A stretch of 64,000 nucleotides of DNA. Origin: Saccharopolyspora erythraea (GTDB taxonomy: Bacteria; Actinomycetota; Actinomycetes; Mycobacteriales; Pseudonocardiaceae). The position numbers and the translations under genes are program-made. The notes beneath the pieces were generated by a model. That model did not search any database, was not told the DNA's origin, and saw only the letters and a list, made by a program, of their open reading frames with translations. Within the stretch, counting starts at the first letter, position 1; each line of letters starts with the position of its first letter. This document shows, one piece after another, positions 25,249 to 32,702 of the stretch. Where the stretch lies: assembly GCF_018141105.1 (NCBI RefSeq), contig NZ_CP054839.1:3782001-3846000 (forward strand), in the 5' to 3' direction.

Positions 25249-26691
25249 TCAGCCGAAGAGCTCGCCGATCTGCTGCTGCACGGTCAGCACGGCGAGCACC
25301 CCGAATAGCAGGATCGACCAGACCAGCGCCGCCAGCCGGTAGCCGCTGATGCGGATCGGCTTGGGCAGCATCCTGCGGTTGATGGCGATCAGCAGGCCGG
25401 AGTAGACGAACATCATCACCCCGCCCGTGCAGGCCGCGATCGTGGCCAGCACCAGCGGCTGGTCGAAGCCGACGGACACGATGACGGTGCCGATGAGGAC
25501 CAGGCCCCACACCAGTCCCGCGTAGACCTTGCTCTCCGAGGCGTTGGGGAAGTAGGAGGTCTTGAGCACGTCGGCGGCGAGCCGGCTGGTGTAGTCGACG
25601 ATGCCCAGCGCGGCGCTGAACATCGACACCGCGCCCACGATCCAGAAGAAGTAGCCGAACCAGCCGCCCGCGGCGGCCATCAGCCGCTCGCCCTCGACCC
25701 GCAGGAACGAGACGTCGTCGCTGAGCCCGGGAGTGCCGAAGACGGTCGTGTAGGCCAGCAGCGACATGAACACGATCGACACGAAGGAGATCCCGACGAA
25801 GGTGAGCAGCTGCTCCTTGTTGGCGAAGCGCCACCACGCCCGCCAGTGGGTCAGGTTCTGCTCGGTGGGCGGGAAGATGAACCCGGCCTGGCCGCGCGCC
25901 TCCGGTTCGCGGGTCAGCGGCGAGACGATCTTGGGGACGTGGTGGCCCATGCCGAAGCCCTTGTCCCGGATCCAGTTGCTCTGCACGAGGTTCTGGCCAC
26001 CGCCGGCGCCGGCGAAGGCCAGCGCGCCGAGGAGCAGGGCGAACCCGAGCTCGGCGGCGGGGAAGCGCGGCTGGGTCACGATCGTCGGCACACCGGACCA
26101 GGTCGACGCGCCGAAGACGAACACCGAGGTGATGACGATGAGCAGCAGCAACGCCGCCACCTTGACCATCTGCACCCGTTCCAGCGCGCTGTAGACAGTG
26201 GGCGCGAGCGTGAGGATGAGCCCGACCAGCACCAGGATGGCCACCGACACGACCGCGACGTCTCCACCGAAGACGTAGGTCACCAGCGTCGCGGAGCTGG
26301 TCGTCCACGCGGGCCAGATGTTGGCGAAGTAGGCCATGGCGGCGAAGACCAGGCCCCAGTGCCGCCACAGCCTGCTGAAGCCGGTGACCGCGGTTTCCCC
26401 GGTGGCCAGCGTGTAGCGCTCGATCTCCATGTTGAGGAAGTACTGGGTCATCAGCCCGAGCAGCGCTGCCCAGACGAAGGTCAGCCCGACCTGGGAGGAG
26501 ATGTAGGGGAAGAGGATGAACTCCCCGCTGGCCATGCCCACGCCCGCGGCCACGACGCCCGGGCCGATGTAGCGCCACTGCCGGGCCGGCGGCGCCGGGA
26601 GGTCGCGCACCTGCGGTTGCGGGATGTGCTTGGCGGGGAACGCCTCCGACGGGTCGGAGAGGTCCGCGCCGTTGCGGCTCGACGTCACCAT
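25249..26691 (-). CDS. Nramp-related membrane transporter lacking the canonical metal motif
   Basis: A 480-residue protein with about eleven hydrophobic helices. The overall pattern (WRYIGPGVVAAGVGMASGE at helix 1, NMEIERYTLATGETAV after helix 3, GAGGGQNLVQSNWIRDKGF at the loop after helix 6 or 7) places it in the Nramp/SLC11 superfamily. Helix 1 has GVGMASGEF where true metal transporters have DPGN, and I see no MPH motif in helix 6, so divalent-metal transport is doubtful. It precedes an FMN hydroxy-acid oxidase in one operon, which suggests uptake of, or a need for, the oxidase substrate; this is inference. Start ATG at 26691 follows AGAGG by 8 bases; the GTG at 26700 overlaps that site. 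Confidence 0.75.
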   Translation of the reverse strand: MVTSSRNGADLSDPSEAFPAKHIPQPQVRDLPAPPARQWRYIGPGVVAAGVGMASGEFILFPYISSQVGLTFVWAALLGLMTQYFLNMEIERYTLATGETAVTGFSRLWRHWGLVFAAMAYFANIWPAWTTSSATLVTYVFGGDVAVVSVAILVLVGLILTLAPTVYSALERVQMVKVAALLLLIVITSVFVFGASTWSGVPTIVTQPRFPAAELGFALLLGALAFAGAGGGQNLVQSNWIRDKGFGMGHHVPKIVSPLTREPEARGQAGFIFPPTEQNLTHWRAWWRFANKEQLLTFVGISFVSIVFMSLLAYTTVFGTPGLSDDVSFLRVEGERLMAAAGGWFGYFFWIVGAVSMFSAALGIVDYTSRLAADVLKTSYFPNASESKVYAGLVWGLVLIGTVIVSVGFDQPLVLATIAACTGGVMMFVYSGLLIAINRRMLPKPIRISGYRLAALVWSILLFGVLAVLTVQQQIGELFG

Positions 26692-26840
26692 CAACGCCAC
26701 CTCTGCTTTTCTGCCGATGCGGGAGGGAGATCGGGTGTGGTGGCACGGCGCAGCACGCGGGCTCGACGATCGGGGAGCCGGCGGCGAGGAGCGGAGACCT
26801 GGGGTGGTCCGCTGCGTTGCGGTGCCTCAGCGGTCAGTTG

Positions 26841-26876
26841 TTGCACATGTTGCAATCGGGGTGGTTTGATGTGCAA
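26841..26876. promoter_or_regulatory. Inverted-repeat operator upstream of the Nramp-like/oxidase operon
   Basis: TTGCACAT at 26841-26848 and ATGTGCAA at 26869-26876 are exact reverse complements 20 bases apart. A second nested dyad, TTGCA then five bases then TGCAA, occupies 26841-26855. The region is A/T-richer than its surroundings and lies about 150 bases before the permease start on the minus strand. A dimeric repressor of a common HTH family (GntR or similar) could bind here; no regulator gene is adjacent. Lactate operons often use GntR-type regulators, but this is inference. Confidence 0.55.
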
Positions 26877-26963
26877 CGTATAGTCGGCGCGACGGACATG
26901 TCAACGACAGCGACCGAACTGTTGCCTCCCGCGGGGAATCGGGCGAATCGCCCTGGACGTGGA

Positions 26964-26998
26964 GCGGCCGCGAGGCGCGTCAGGCGCCCCGCGGCCGC
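26964..26998 (-). terminator. Hairpin after the small zinc-ribbon gene
   Basis: Arms 26964-26978 and 26984-26998 pair over 14 of 15 positions around a 5-base loop. It starts 11 bases after the stop of the 59-residue cysteine protein on the minus strand and insulates that operon from the permease promoter region. Confidence 0.7.
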
Positions 26999-27008
26999 GG
27001 GTGACGGG

Positions 27009-27188
27009 TCAGGCCGCCGGTCGTTTGCCCCTGGTGATGGACTGGTCGACCTTGTAGGCGGCGTGCCACTTCTGCTGGCAGCTCTCCGAGCAGAAGTCGT
27101 CCGACGGTGAGGTTGCGAGCGGTCGTTCGCACAGCGCGCACAGCGCGGGACCGGTGCGGTCCTCGGCCCGGTCGAGGAGGATGCTCAT
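27009..27188 (-). CDS. Small CxxC...CxxxC zinc-ribbon protein, 59 aa
   Basis: This gene is below the usual length cutoffs. It encodes 59 residues with cysteines at 17, 20, 33 and 37 (LCALCERP, then DFCSESCQQKWH), a spacing typical of small treble-clef or FCS/MYM-like zinc fingers. A basic tail, KVDQSITRGKRPAA, follows. Codons are almost all G/C-ending in this frame. The ATG overlaps the stop of the upstream 39-residue gene as ATGA, with GGGGGTGAG as ribosome-binding site, and a hairpin follows the stop. Function unknown; binding zinc and perhaps nucleic acid or protein is inferred from the cysteine pattern. Confidence 0.75.
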   Translation of the reverse strand: MSILLDRAEDRTGPALCALCERPLATSPSDDFCSESCQQKWHAAYKVDQSITRGKRPAA

Positions 27189-27304
27189 GACCGGCTCACC
27201 CCCGTCCTGAGCGTCGTGACGATCTCCGCGATCCCCACGACAATGGCATGGGCGGTGAGGAAGGTGATAACGGCGACCAGCGCCAGAGCGGAAGCGGTTG
27301 TCAT
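27185..27304 (-). CDS. Single-span membrane peptide, 39 aa
   Basis: A 39-residue frame starting at ATG 27304, six bases after a perfect AGGAGG ribosome-binding site. Residues 3-30 are hydrophobic (ASALALVAVITFLTAHAIVV), one transmembrane helix, with the positive charges at the C-terminal end (TLRTGVSRS). The stop overlaps the start of the zinc-ribbon gene, so the two are coupled. The strong ribosome-binding site and the coupling support a real gene. No family is recognised; a role as membrane anchor or partner of the cysteine protein is plausible. Confidence 0.65.
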   Translation of the reverse strand: MTTASALALVAVITFLTAHAIVVGIAEIVTTLRTGVSRS

Positions 27305-27739
27305 CTTGGCCTCCTGTCCGTCGGCCGATACTCCCGGAAGCGACTAGCGTAACTCGCCGAATGTGACAGGTCAGAGGCTTTTCGGACTCGTTGTGCTACC
27401 TCTGGTTAACGCTCTGTGCGGGCTGTGTCCGGCTTCCCGGCGGCACGCACGTTCGGCCCACACCGCTGCCCCGAACGGCCGCACCCCCGACCGCCACCGG
27501 TGACGCCCCGCGCGGTCCGCCCCAGTCGCCCGTTCGCTGTCGGTCCGCAGAGGCTGTTTTCGGGCTCGTCTTGCGCGGCGGTGCCGGTTGCGGGGGTGGG
27601 CCAAGCCGTTGCGCCGCTTCGAAGATCAAAGACGGGTCCTCAGAGGACGGGCAGCCGCTGGTCCGGCCACTCGAACAACCCCCGGCCGCTCGAGAGCGAC
27701 CGGCGTCACAGAAGTACGGTGTACGTACGTGACAGCAGT
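27305..27739. other. Divergent intergenic region between the small-protein operon and the AEC gene
   Basis: About 435 bases. The open frames that extend through it lack coding bias. Immediately before the AEC transporter start lies the palindrome GTACGTAC (27721-27728) in a repetitive GTAC-rich stretch that could be a regulator site. No clear hairpin or RNA gene was seen. Confidence 0.4.
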
Positions 27740-28669
27740 ATGAACGGCGTAATCGAGAGCTTCCTGGTCATCGGCGCCGTCGTCGCGATCGGGTACCTGG
27801 CCGGGCGGACCCGGCTGCTGGGGGCCGCGGCGACCGAGGTGCTGGCCAGAGCGGCCTTCTTCATCGCCTCGCCCGCGCTGCTCTTCGTGACCCTGATGCG
27901 CGCCGAACTCTCGACCGTGCTCTCCAGCGCGCTGGTGGTCACGGCGGTGACGAGCTCGGCGGCCTGCCTGCTCTACGTGCCTTTCGCGCTGCTGCGGCGC
28001 AGGCCCGCGGCCGAGACCACGGTCGGTGCGATGGCCAGCGGCTACGTCAACGCCGGGAACCTGGGCATCCCGATCGCCACCTACGCGCTGGGCGACGCCA
28101 GCAAGATCGCGCCCGTCCTGCTGTTCCAGCTCGCCGTGCTGACCCCGTTGTTCACCACGGCGCTCGACATCCTCGCCGAACGCGCACGCGGCGAGAAACC
28201 GCGCCTGCTGCGCTCGATCACGGCTCCGCTGCGCAACCCCATCGCGCTCGCCACCGCCGCGGGCCTGATCGCGTCCGGGACCGGGTATGTGCCGCCGGAA
28301 CCGGTGCTCGCGCCCATCGAGCTGCTGGCCGATCTCGCGGTGCCCGCGATGCTGCTGGCCTTCGGCATCTCGCTGCACGGGGCGCCGCGGCCCGGCCGTT
28401 CACCGGCGGGCATGCCCGCTCTCGCCACCATCGTCGTGATCAAGAACGTCGTGCAGCCGCTGCTTGCGGTGCTGATGGGCGCGCTGTTCCAGCTGCGGGG
28501 AACGGAGCTGCTGGCCGCCGTGATCTGCGCGGCACTGCCCACCGCGCAGAACGTGTTCGGCTACGCCGTCCGTTTCGAGCAGGGCGCGACGCTGGCGCGC
28601 GAGGCGGTGCTCACCACCTCGCTTCTCAGCTTCCCAGCCATGCTCGCGATCGTCGCGCTCGTCACGTAG
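27740..28669 (+). CDS. AEC (auxin efflux carrier) family transporter
   Basis: A 309-residue membrane protein with about ten helices. The start FLVIGAVVAIGYLAGRTRLL, the central GYVNAGNLGIPIATYALGD with the asparagine-glycine break, and PTAQNVFGYAVRFEQGATLA in the second half are the hallmark blocks of the AEC/BART superfamily. Bacterial members export or import organic acids such as malate and malonate; the substrate here is unknown. I start at ATG 27740; the open frame to the left (from 27416) is poorly coding. There is no strong ribosome-binding site in front, so translation may be weak or leaderless. Confidence 0.88.
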   Translation: MNGVIESFLVIGAVVAIGYLAGRTRLLGAAATEVLARAAFFIASPALLFVTLMRAELSTVLSSALVVTAVTSSAACLLYVPFALLRRRPAAETTVGAMASGYVNAGNLGIPIATYALGDASKIAPVLLFQLAVLTPLFTTALDILAERARGEKPRLLRSITAPLRNPIALATAAGLIASGTGYVPPEPVLAPIELLADLAVPAMLLAFGISLHGAPRPGRSPAGMPALATIVVIKNVVQPLLAVLMGALFQLRGTELLAAVICAALPTAQNVFGYAVRFEQGATLAREAVLTTSLLSFPAMLAIVALVT

Positions 28670-28693
28670 CGGCGACGTCGAGGACACCTGGGG

Positions 28694-28828
28694 CGTGGCG
28701 ACCGAACCCACGCTGACCAGTGGACCGATCAGCCCCAGGTCGTGGAAGAGCGGCAGCCGGCTCACCAACGTCCTGGCCCGCCCGCGGCGGTCACGCGGGC
28801 GCAGGTTGCCGTGGGTGACCACGACGCC
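28694..28828 (-). pseudogene. Decayed fragment of an AMP-forming acyl ligase
   Basis: In the 488-base gap between the AEC gene and the next plus-strand gene, the minus strand reads GVVVTHGNL and, 14 residues later, VSRLPLFHDLGLIGPL. These match two blocks of fatty-acyl-AMP ligases (GVxVTHxNL and VSWLPLFHDMGLIGG), which in intact enzymes lie roughly 45 residues apart. Neither the ATP-binding site before nor the rest of the enzyme after is present, so this is a small, internally deleted relic. The rest of the gap shows no gene. Identification rests on two short motifs only. Confidence 0.5.
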
Positions 28829-29157
28829 CGGCTCCGGCTCGTCGAGCCCGAGGTGTACTGGATGAAGGCCGCCGAGCAGGTGGCCGACGAAGTTGTTGTG
28901 CATGGAACGGCTCCCGAGGTTCTCCGGTAGGAAGACCTTGCCGTCCGGCGGGTCCGGGGGCGAGGGAGCAGGCCCCCGGATTCGCGGGGAGCGGCACCTC
29001 GCCCGAGGTCGGATGGGGATCAGCTAGGGGGAACACCCCGCCAGAAGGGGCGTCGTCGAGTGTCTACATCGGACATGTGTGGTCCGCTGCGGCCGGGTTG
29101 TCGGGGCCCGCGTCCAGCGTCGCGGACGCACGCGCCAGACGACTGAGAGGTGCAAGC

Positions 29158-30084
29158 GTGAACGACATCGGCGACCTCGCCTGGGCCGACGCGCACGCCG
29201 GTGCGGACGACCACCTGGACGAGATCTACTGCCTCACCTTCATCAAGGGAGTCGGCACCGAGGAGGCGTTGCGGCGTTTCGGCGCCTTTGCCGACACCAT
29301 CGCCGTTCGCACGCCGGAGGAGATCGGGAGCCTGAACAACTTCGAGGACGGCTATCCCACCATGGCATCGGCCCTGGGACTGGGCGAGTGGACTGTCGTG
29401 TTCGAGCCCAGTGGGTACGAGGGCGCCCTCCTGGTGGCCGCGCTGTCGCGTGGCACCGAAGCGTTCTCCTTGCTGCGCCACGACTACGCCGAATCGGAGG
29501 GCGGATACGCGGTCGACGGTGTGTTGATCACCGGGTTCGACCCGCTGTTCCCGAACCACCGCTACGGGGCGGAGCCCGATCGGCTGCTTCCGCAGATGCG
29601 TGAGGTGGGCTTCGCGTTGGGTGAGGACGATGACCAGTTCGACAACGCCTACTCGCGCTCGCTGCGGCTCGCCGAGCGCTTCACCAGCGCCCTGCCCACG
29701 CGCCAGCAGCTCACCGCGCCACTGGTCAGCGCGCACGTCGAACCGTGGTTCAGCGACGCGGTCAGGCCCGAGGTCACCGGGCAGCAGGTCGCCGACGCCG
29801 TGGCCGAGGTGCGGCGGCTCGCGGCGAAGCACGGGCTGACCGGCACACCGGGACTGGCCGACGCCCTCGCCGCCGCCTCCGAGAGCACGGCACCGGTGCC
29901 CGTCAGCCCGGAAAGCGAACTGGGCCGCCACGTCCGTGCGTGGCTCGCCGAGGCGCACCGCGCGAGCTGGTCGCTCAACGACCACCGGGCCCGGATGAGC
30001 GAGGCCGAGCGCTACCGCGGATACGACCTCGGGTGGCTCACCAAGGCGCTGGGGACCGCGCTGAGGACAGGGCCCAGGGGCTGA
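29158..30084 (+). CDS. DUF6461-like protein
   Basis: A 308-residue soluble protein. The N-terminal half contains IYCLTFIKGVGTEEALRRFGA and later WTVVFEPSGYEG, the pattern of the actinobacterial DUF6461 family (recalled, not searched). The C-terminal third is helical and charged. The GTG start at 29158 follows GAGAGG. Function unknown; relatives are often found in variable genomic regions. A hairpin follows the stop. Confidence 0.65.
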   Translation: MNDIGDLAWADAHAGADDHLDEIYCLTFIKGVGTEEALRRFGAFADTIAVRTPEEIGSLNNFEDGYPTMASALGLGEWTVVFEPSGYEGALLVAALSRGTEAFSLLRHDYAESEGGYAVDGVLITGFDPLFPNHRYGAEPDRLLPQMREVGFALGEDDDQFDNAYSRSLRLAERFTSALPTRQQLTAPLVSAHVEPWFSDAVRPEVTGQQVADAVAEVRRLAAKHGLTGTPGLADALAAASESTAPVPVSPESELGRHVRAWLAEAHRASWSLNDHRARMSEAERYRGYDLGWLTKALGTALRTGPRG

Positions 30085-30095
30085 GGACGCGGGTC

Positions 30096-30118
30096 GGCCC
30101 GTCCGTGCAGGGCGGGCC
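30096..30118 (+). terminator. Hairpin after the DUF6461-like gene
   Basis: GGCCCGTCC (30096-30104) pairs with GGGCGGGCC (30110-30118) through nine bases including one G-U, around a 5-base loop, 12 bases after the stop codon. Confidence 0.6.
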
Positions 30119-30386
30119 ACCCTGGTGTGCGGTTGGATGCCCGTTCTTCGAAACACCGGGGCTCACTCCGGTTCCGACCGCTGGACATTCCTGTTCCACT
30201 GTGGACCCTGTTTTCGGCTCGCTCACGCCTCGTCGCCAGTGGTGCTTTCCGGCGTCGCCCACCAGGGGTGGATGGCGTACCGAACGGGTTGTGAGCGCCG
30301 GTCTCGGGCGGCCGTCCGGCCGATCCGGTCACTACAGTGAGTCGGCGCTGTTCGACCAACCGTGCCGGTCGAGAACGGAGACAGCC

Positions 30387-31790
30387 GTGCCCGATTCCGC
30401 GAAGACGTCCACCCCCGCCGTCTCCTGGCAGCAGTTCGTCGATGGCTTCCCCGACGCCGAGCAGCGGCTCGTCCTGGGACGCGACCTCGCCGAGCACGAG
30501 TCGCGGCCGCAGAAGACCAATCTCGCGGTGGCCGAGAACGTGACGATCTACCCGCTGCTCGAGCGGTACGTCTTCGGCGATCTCGCCGGGTTGTCCGAGG
30601 ACGGCCTGCGCTACGTCACCCCCTACGGCAGTCCCAGGCTGAGGGAGCTGATGGCCGAACGGCTGGAGAAGTCGCTGGCTCCGAAGTGGCCGGTCCCGGA
30701 GGTGCTGGTCCGGCCGGACGACGTCTTCGGCACCGCGGGCGTGTCCTCCGCGCTGGAGTGCGTCGCGCTGGCGCTGCGCGGCTCCGGCTTCCTGCAGGCC
30801 GGAGACGGGGTGCTGATCCCCGCGCCCTGCTGGCAGGGCTTCAAGTGGTCGTTCGAGCAACGTCCGCAGCTCCGCTGCGTGTACGCCCATGCAGGTGTGC
30901 CGGGAGATCCGGACCCGGTCAAGCGCTTCGAACTGAGTCTGCGGAACCTCGAGGACACCTACGCCACCGCCGACCCCGCACCCAAGCTGCTCGTCCTGAC
31001 CAACCCGCACAACCCGCTCGGAGTCAACTACCGGAAGGACCTGCTGGAGGAGATCTTCGCCTGGGCGCTGGGAAAGGGGATGCACGTCATCTCCGACGAG
31101 ATGTACCGCCATTCGCAGCTCGCCGGCAGCGAACCCGAGTTCGTCAGCGCGCTCGCGCTGGACGCGGTCCGTTCCGAGGCGGCCCGCGAGCGGGTCCACG
31201 TCGTCTGGGGACTGGCCAAGGACTTCGGTCTTTCCGGATTCCGCGCGGGGTTCATCGTCTCGCGGTCACCCGCGGTCCGCGCCGCGATGAAGGGCGGGGA
31301 GCAGCCGAAGGTGGCGTCGCTTTCCTGGTTCAGCCCCTTCGACTCGCTCAAACACCGGGTGGCGTTGCGGCTGCTGGAGGCGCGGGTCGACGGCCTGCCG
31401 TTCTGGGACGTCGCGATGCGAAGCTACAGCGAGCGGCTAACGGCGCAGTTCACCGCGGTCGAGGACGCGCTGGCCGACTGGGACATCGCGTGCGTGCACG
31501 GCGAGAACGCCAACTGCGCCCAGTTCCTATGGGTGGACCTGACCAGGTGGCTCGGCACCGTGGACACCGCCGCGAGCGACGGTGCCGGGATGTTCCCCGG
31601 AGCCGGGCGTTCGGAGGCGGCGCTTGCCGCCTACCTCGCCGACGCGGCCGACGTGGTGCTGCTGCCCGGACGGACGCTGTCGTGCCGCGACGAGGGCTAC
31701 TTCCGGCTCTGCTTCACCGCGTACCGGCAGGAGGTCGTGGTCGATGCCGCGAACCGGATCGGGGAGGCCCTGCACCGGTTGTCCGGTTGA
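30387..31790 (+). CDS. ACC-synthase-like PLP aminotransferase
   Basis: A 467-residue fold-type I enzyme. The substrate-binding NPHNPLGVNY, the PLP-pairing aspartate in VISDEMYRHS and the lysine in GLAKDFGLSGFRAGF are intact. The GLAKDFGLSGFR block and ENVTIYPLLERYVFGD near the N-terminus resemble 1-aminocyclopropane-1-carboxylate synthases more than ordinary aspartate or aromatic aminotransferases. Whether it makes ACC from SAM or is a related aminotransferase or lyase cannot be decided. The start GTG at 30387 is preceded by ACGGAG; the open frame further left (from 29745) overlaps the previous gene and is non-coding. It is monocistronic as far as can be seen. Confidence 0.8.
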   Translation: MPDSAKTSTPAVSWQQFVDGFPDAEQRLVLGRDLAEHESRPQKTNLAVAENVTIYPLLERYVFGDLAGLSEDGLRYVTPYGSPRLRELMAERLEKSLAPKWPVPEVLVRPDDVFGTAGVSSALECVALALRGSGFLQAGDGVLIPAPCWQGFKWSFEQRPQLRCVYAHAGVPGDPDPVKRFELSLRNLEDTYATADPAPKLLVLTNPHNPLGVNYRKDLLEEIFAWALGKGMHVISDEMYRHSQLAGSEPEFVSALALDAVRSEAARERVHVVWGLAKDFGLSGFRAGFIVSRSPAVRAAMKGGEQPKVASLSWFSPFDSLKHRVALRLLEARVDGLPFWDVAMRSYSERLTAQFTAVEDALADWDIACVHGENANCAQFLWVDLTRWLGTVDTAASDGAGMFPGAGRSEAALAAYLADAADVVLLPGRTLSCRDEGYFRLCFTAYRQEVVVDAANRIGEALHRLSG

Positions 31791-32016
31791 GCCGGGAACG
31801 GGCGCGCGGGCCGAAGCTTGATCGACAGTGGACGGATGGCGCGGCGAATTCGCCCGTCTCCGGGAACGGTTGCTCAGGTCGGGTGACTGTGTACTTCGTT
31901 GCACGACAGGACGCTGCTCCGTAGAAAGGATTCCTCCCGGGTTCGCTGGTGCGGCGACCGGATGTGGTGTCACTCTGGATCTCCTCTTCCCACTTCGGAT
32001 GGAAAGTCTTCGAGAG

Positions 32017-32235
32017 ATGGCCAACACCGCGCACTTCGTGAACTCGGCAGGCAGGCTCTTCCCGCAGATCGTCGTGCGCGACGATCGCGGCAGGACGGTC
32101 GCCGAGTTCGAGGTCCCGCCGTCGGTCACCCACCCCGCCGAGGCCGAGGCGGAGCTGCGGGCGGCGGGGTGGAAACGTGACGGCGAGTGGGGGACCACTG
32201 CCAACGGCTGGGAGGCCCCGGTCTCGCCGCTGTGA
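32017..32235 (+). CDS. Small hypothetical protein, 72 aa
   Basis: A 72-residue frame with clear G/C third-position bias. It begins MANTAHFVNSAGRLFPQIVV, continues with an acidic stretch EFEVPPSVTHPAEAEAELRAAGW and ends EAPVSPL. No membrane helix or known motif. The start at ATG 32017 has GAGAG just upstream; an ATG at 31999 is possible. Function unknown. Confidence 0.6.
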   Translation: MANTAHFVNSAGRLFPQIVVRDDRGRTVAEFEVPPSVTHPAEAEAELRAAGWKRDGEWGTTANGWEAPVSPL

Positions 32236-32363
32236 ACCAGCGTCCCGGCTCCCGTTCGTCGCGGTCGTCGCGGTCGGAACGGCGTAGAATCACCGTTCCA
32301 GCGCCCTTTTTCCGCGGCGGCCCAGGTGTTGTCGCTGGGGCTGGTGGTGGTGATGTTGCGGTG

Positions 32364-32666
32364 ATGTTGCGGATCAAGCTGTTGCTTTCGAAGTTGGCCG
32401 CCGCGGTGCTCGGCCTCTGGCGCAGCACGAAGCTCGTCGTGCGCCACGGCAGCCGGAAAGTCGCGCGACGAGTCCGGGCAGTGTCGTCGAAGCTCCGGAG
32501 CGGTCTTGGCGGCTCGTTGCGGGCGGTACCCGCGCGAGGGCGGTCCTTCGTGCACAGCATCGGATCGTCCTTCACCGCGCTGAACCCGCGTCGGCGCAAG
32601 CGGTCCGGTGGTGCTGCCCGGCGCCGGACGCGGTTCGGACCGCATCCGCGCAGACGGGCCACATAG
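32364..32666 (+). CDS. Highly basic hypothetical protein, 100 aa
   Basis: A possible gene of 100 residues, very rich in arginine and lysine and ending in a run of basic clusters (NPRRRKRSGGAARRRTRF). The N-terminus LRIKLLLSKLAAAVLGLW is amphipathic or weakly hydrophobic. No good ribosome-binding site is seen: the start lies in a tandem repeat of TGATGTTGCGG. Such composition fits a nucleic-acid- or membrane-binding protein, but arginine-rich frames also arise by chance in high-G+C DNA, so it remains doubtful. Confidence 0.35.
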   Translation: MLRIKLLLSKLAAAVLGLWRSTKLVVRHGSRKVARRVRAVSSKLRSGLGGSLRAVPARGRSFVHSIGSSFTALNPRRRKRSGGAARRRTRFGPHPRRRAT

Positions 32667-32702
32667 GCGCCCGGTGTCCGCCACGCCCGGTGGCGGAGCC
32701 GG

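Noticed and set aside
26817-27110. A 97-residue plus-strand frame starting in the operator region
   Set aside because: It runs through the hairpin and antisense to the zinc-ribbon gene, lacks a ribosome-binding site and has no coding bias in its first half.
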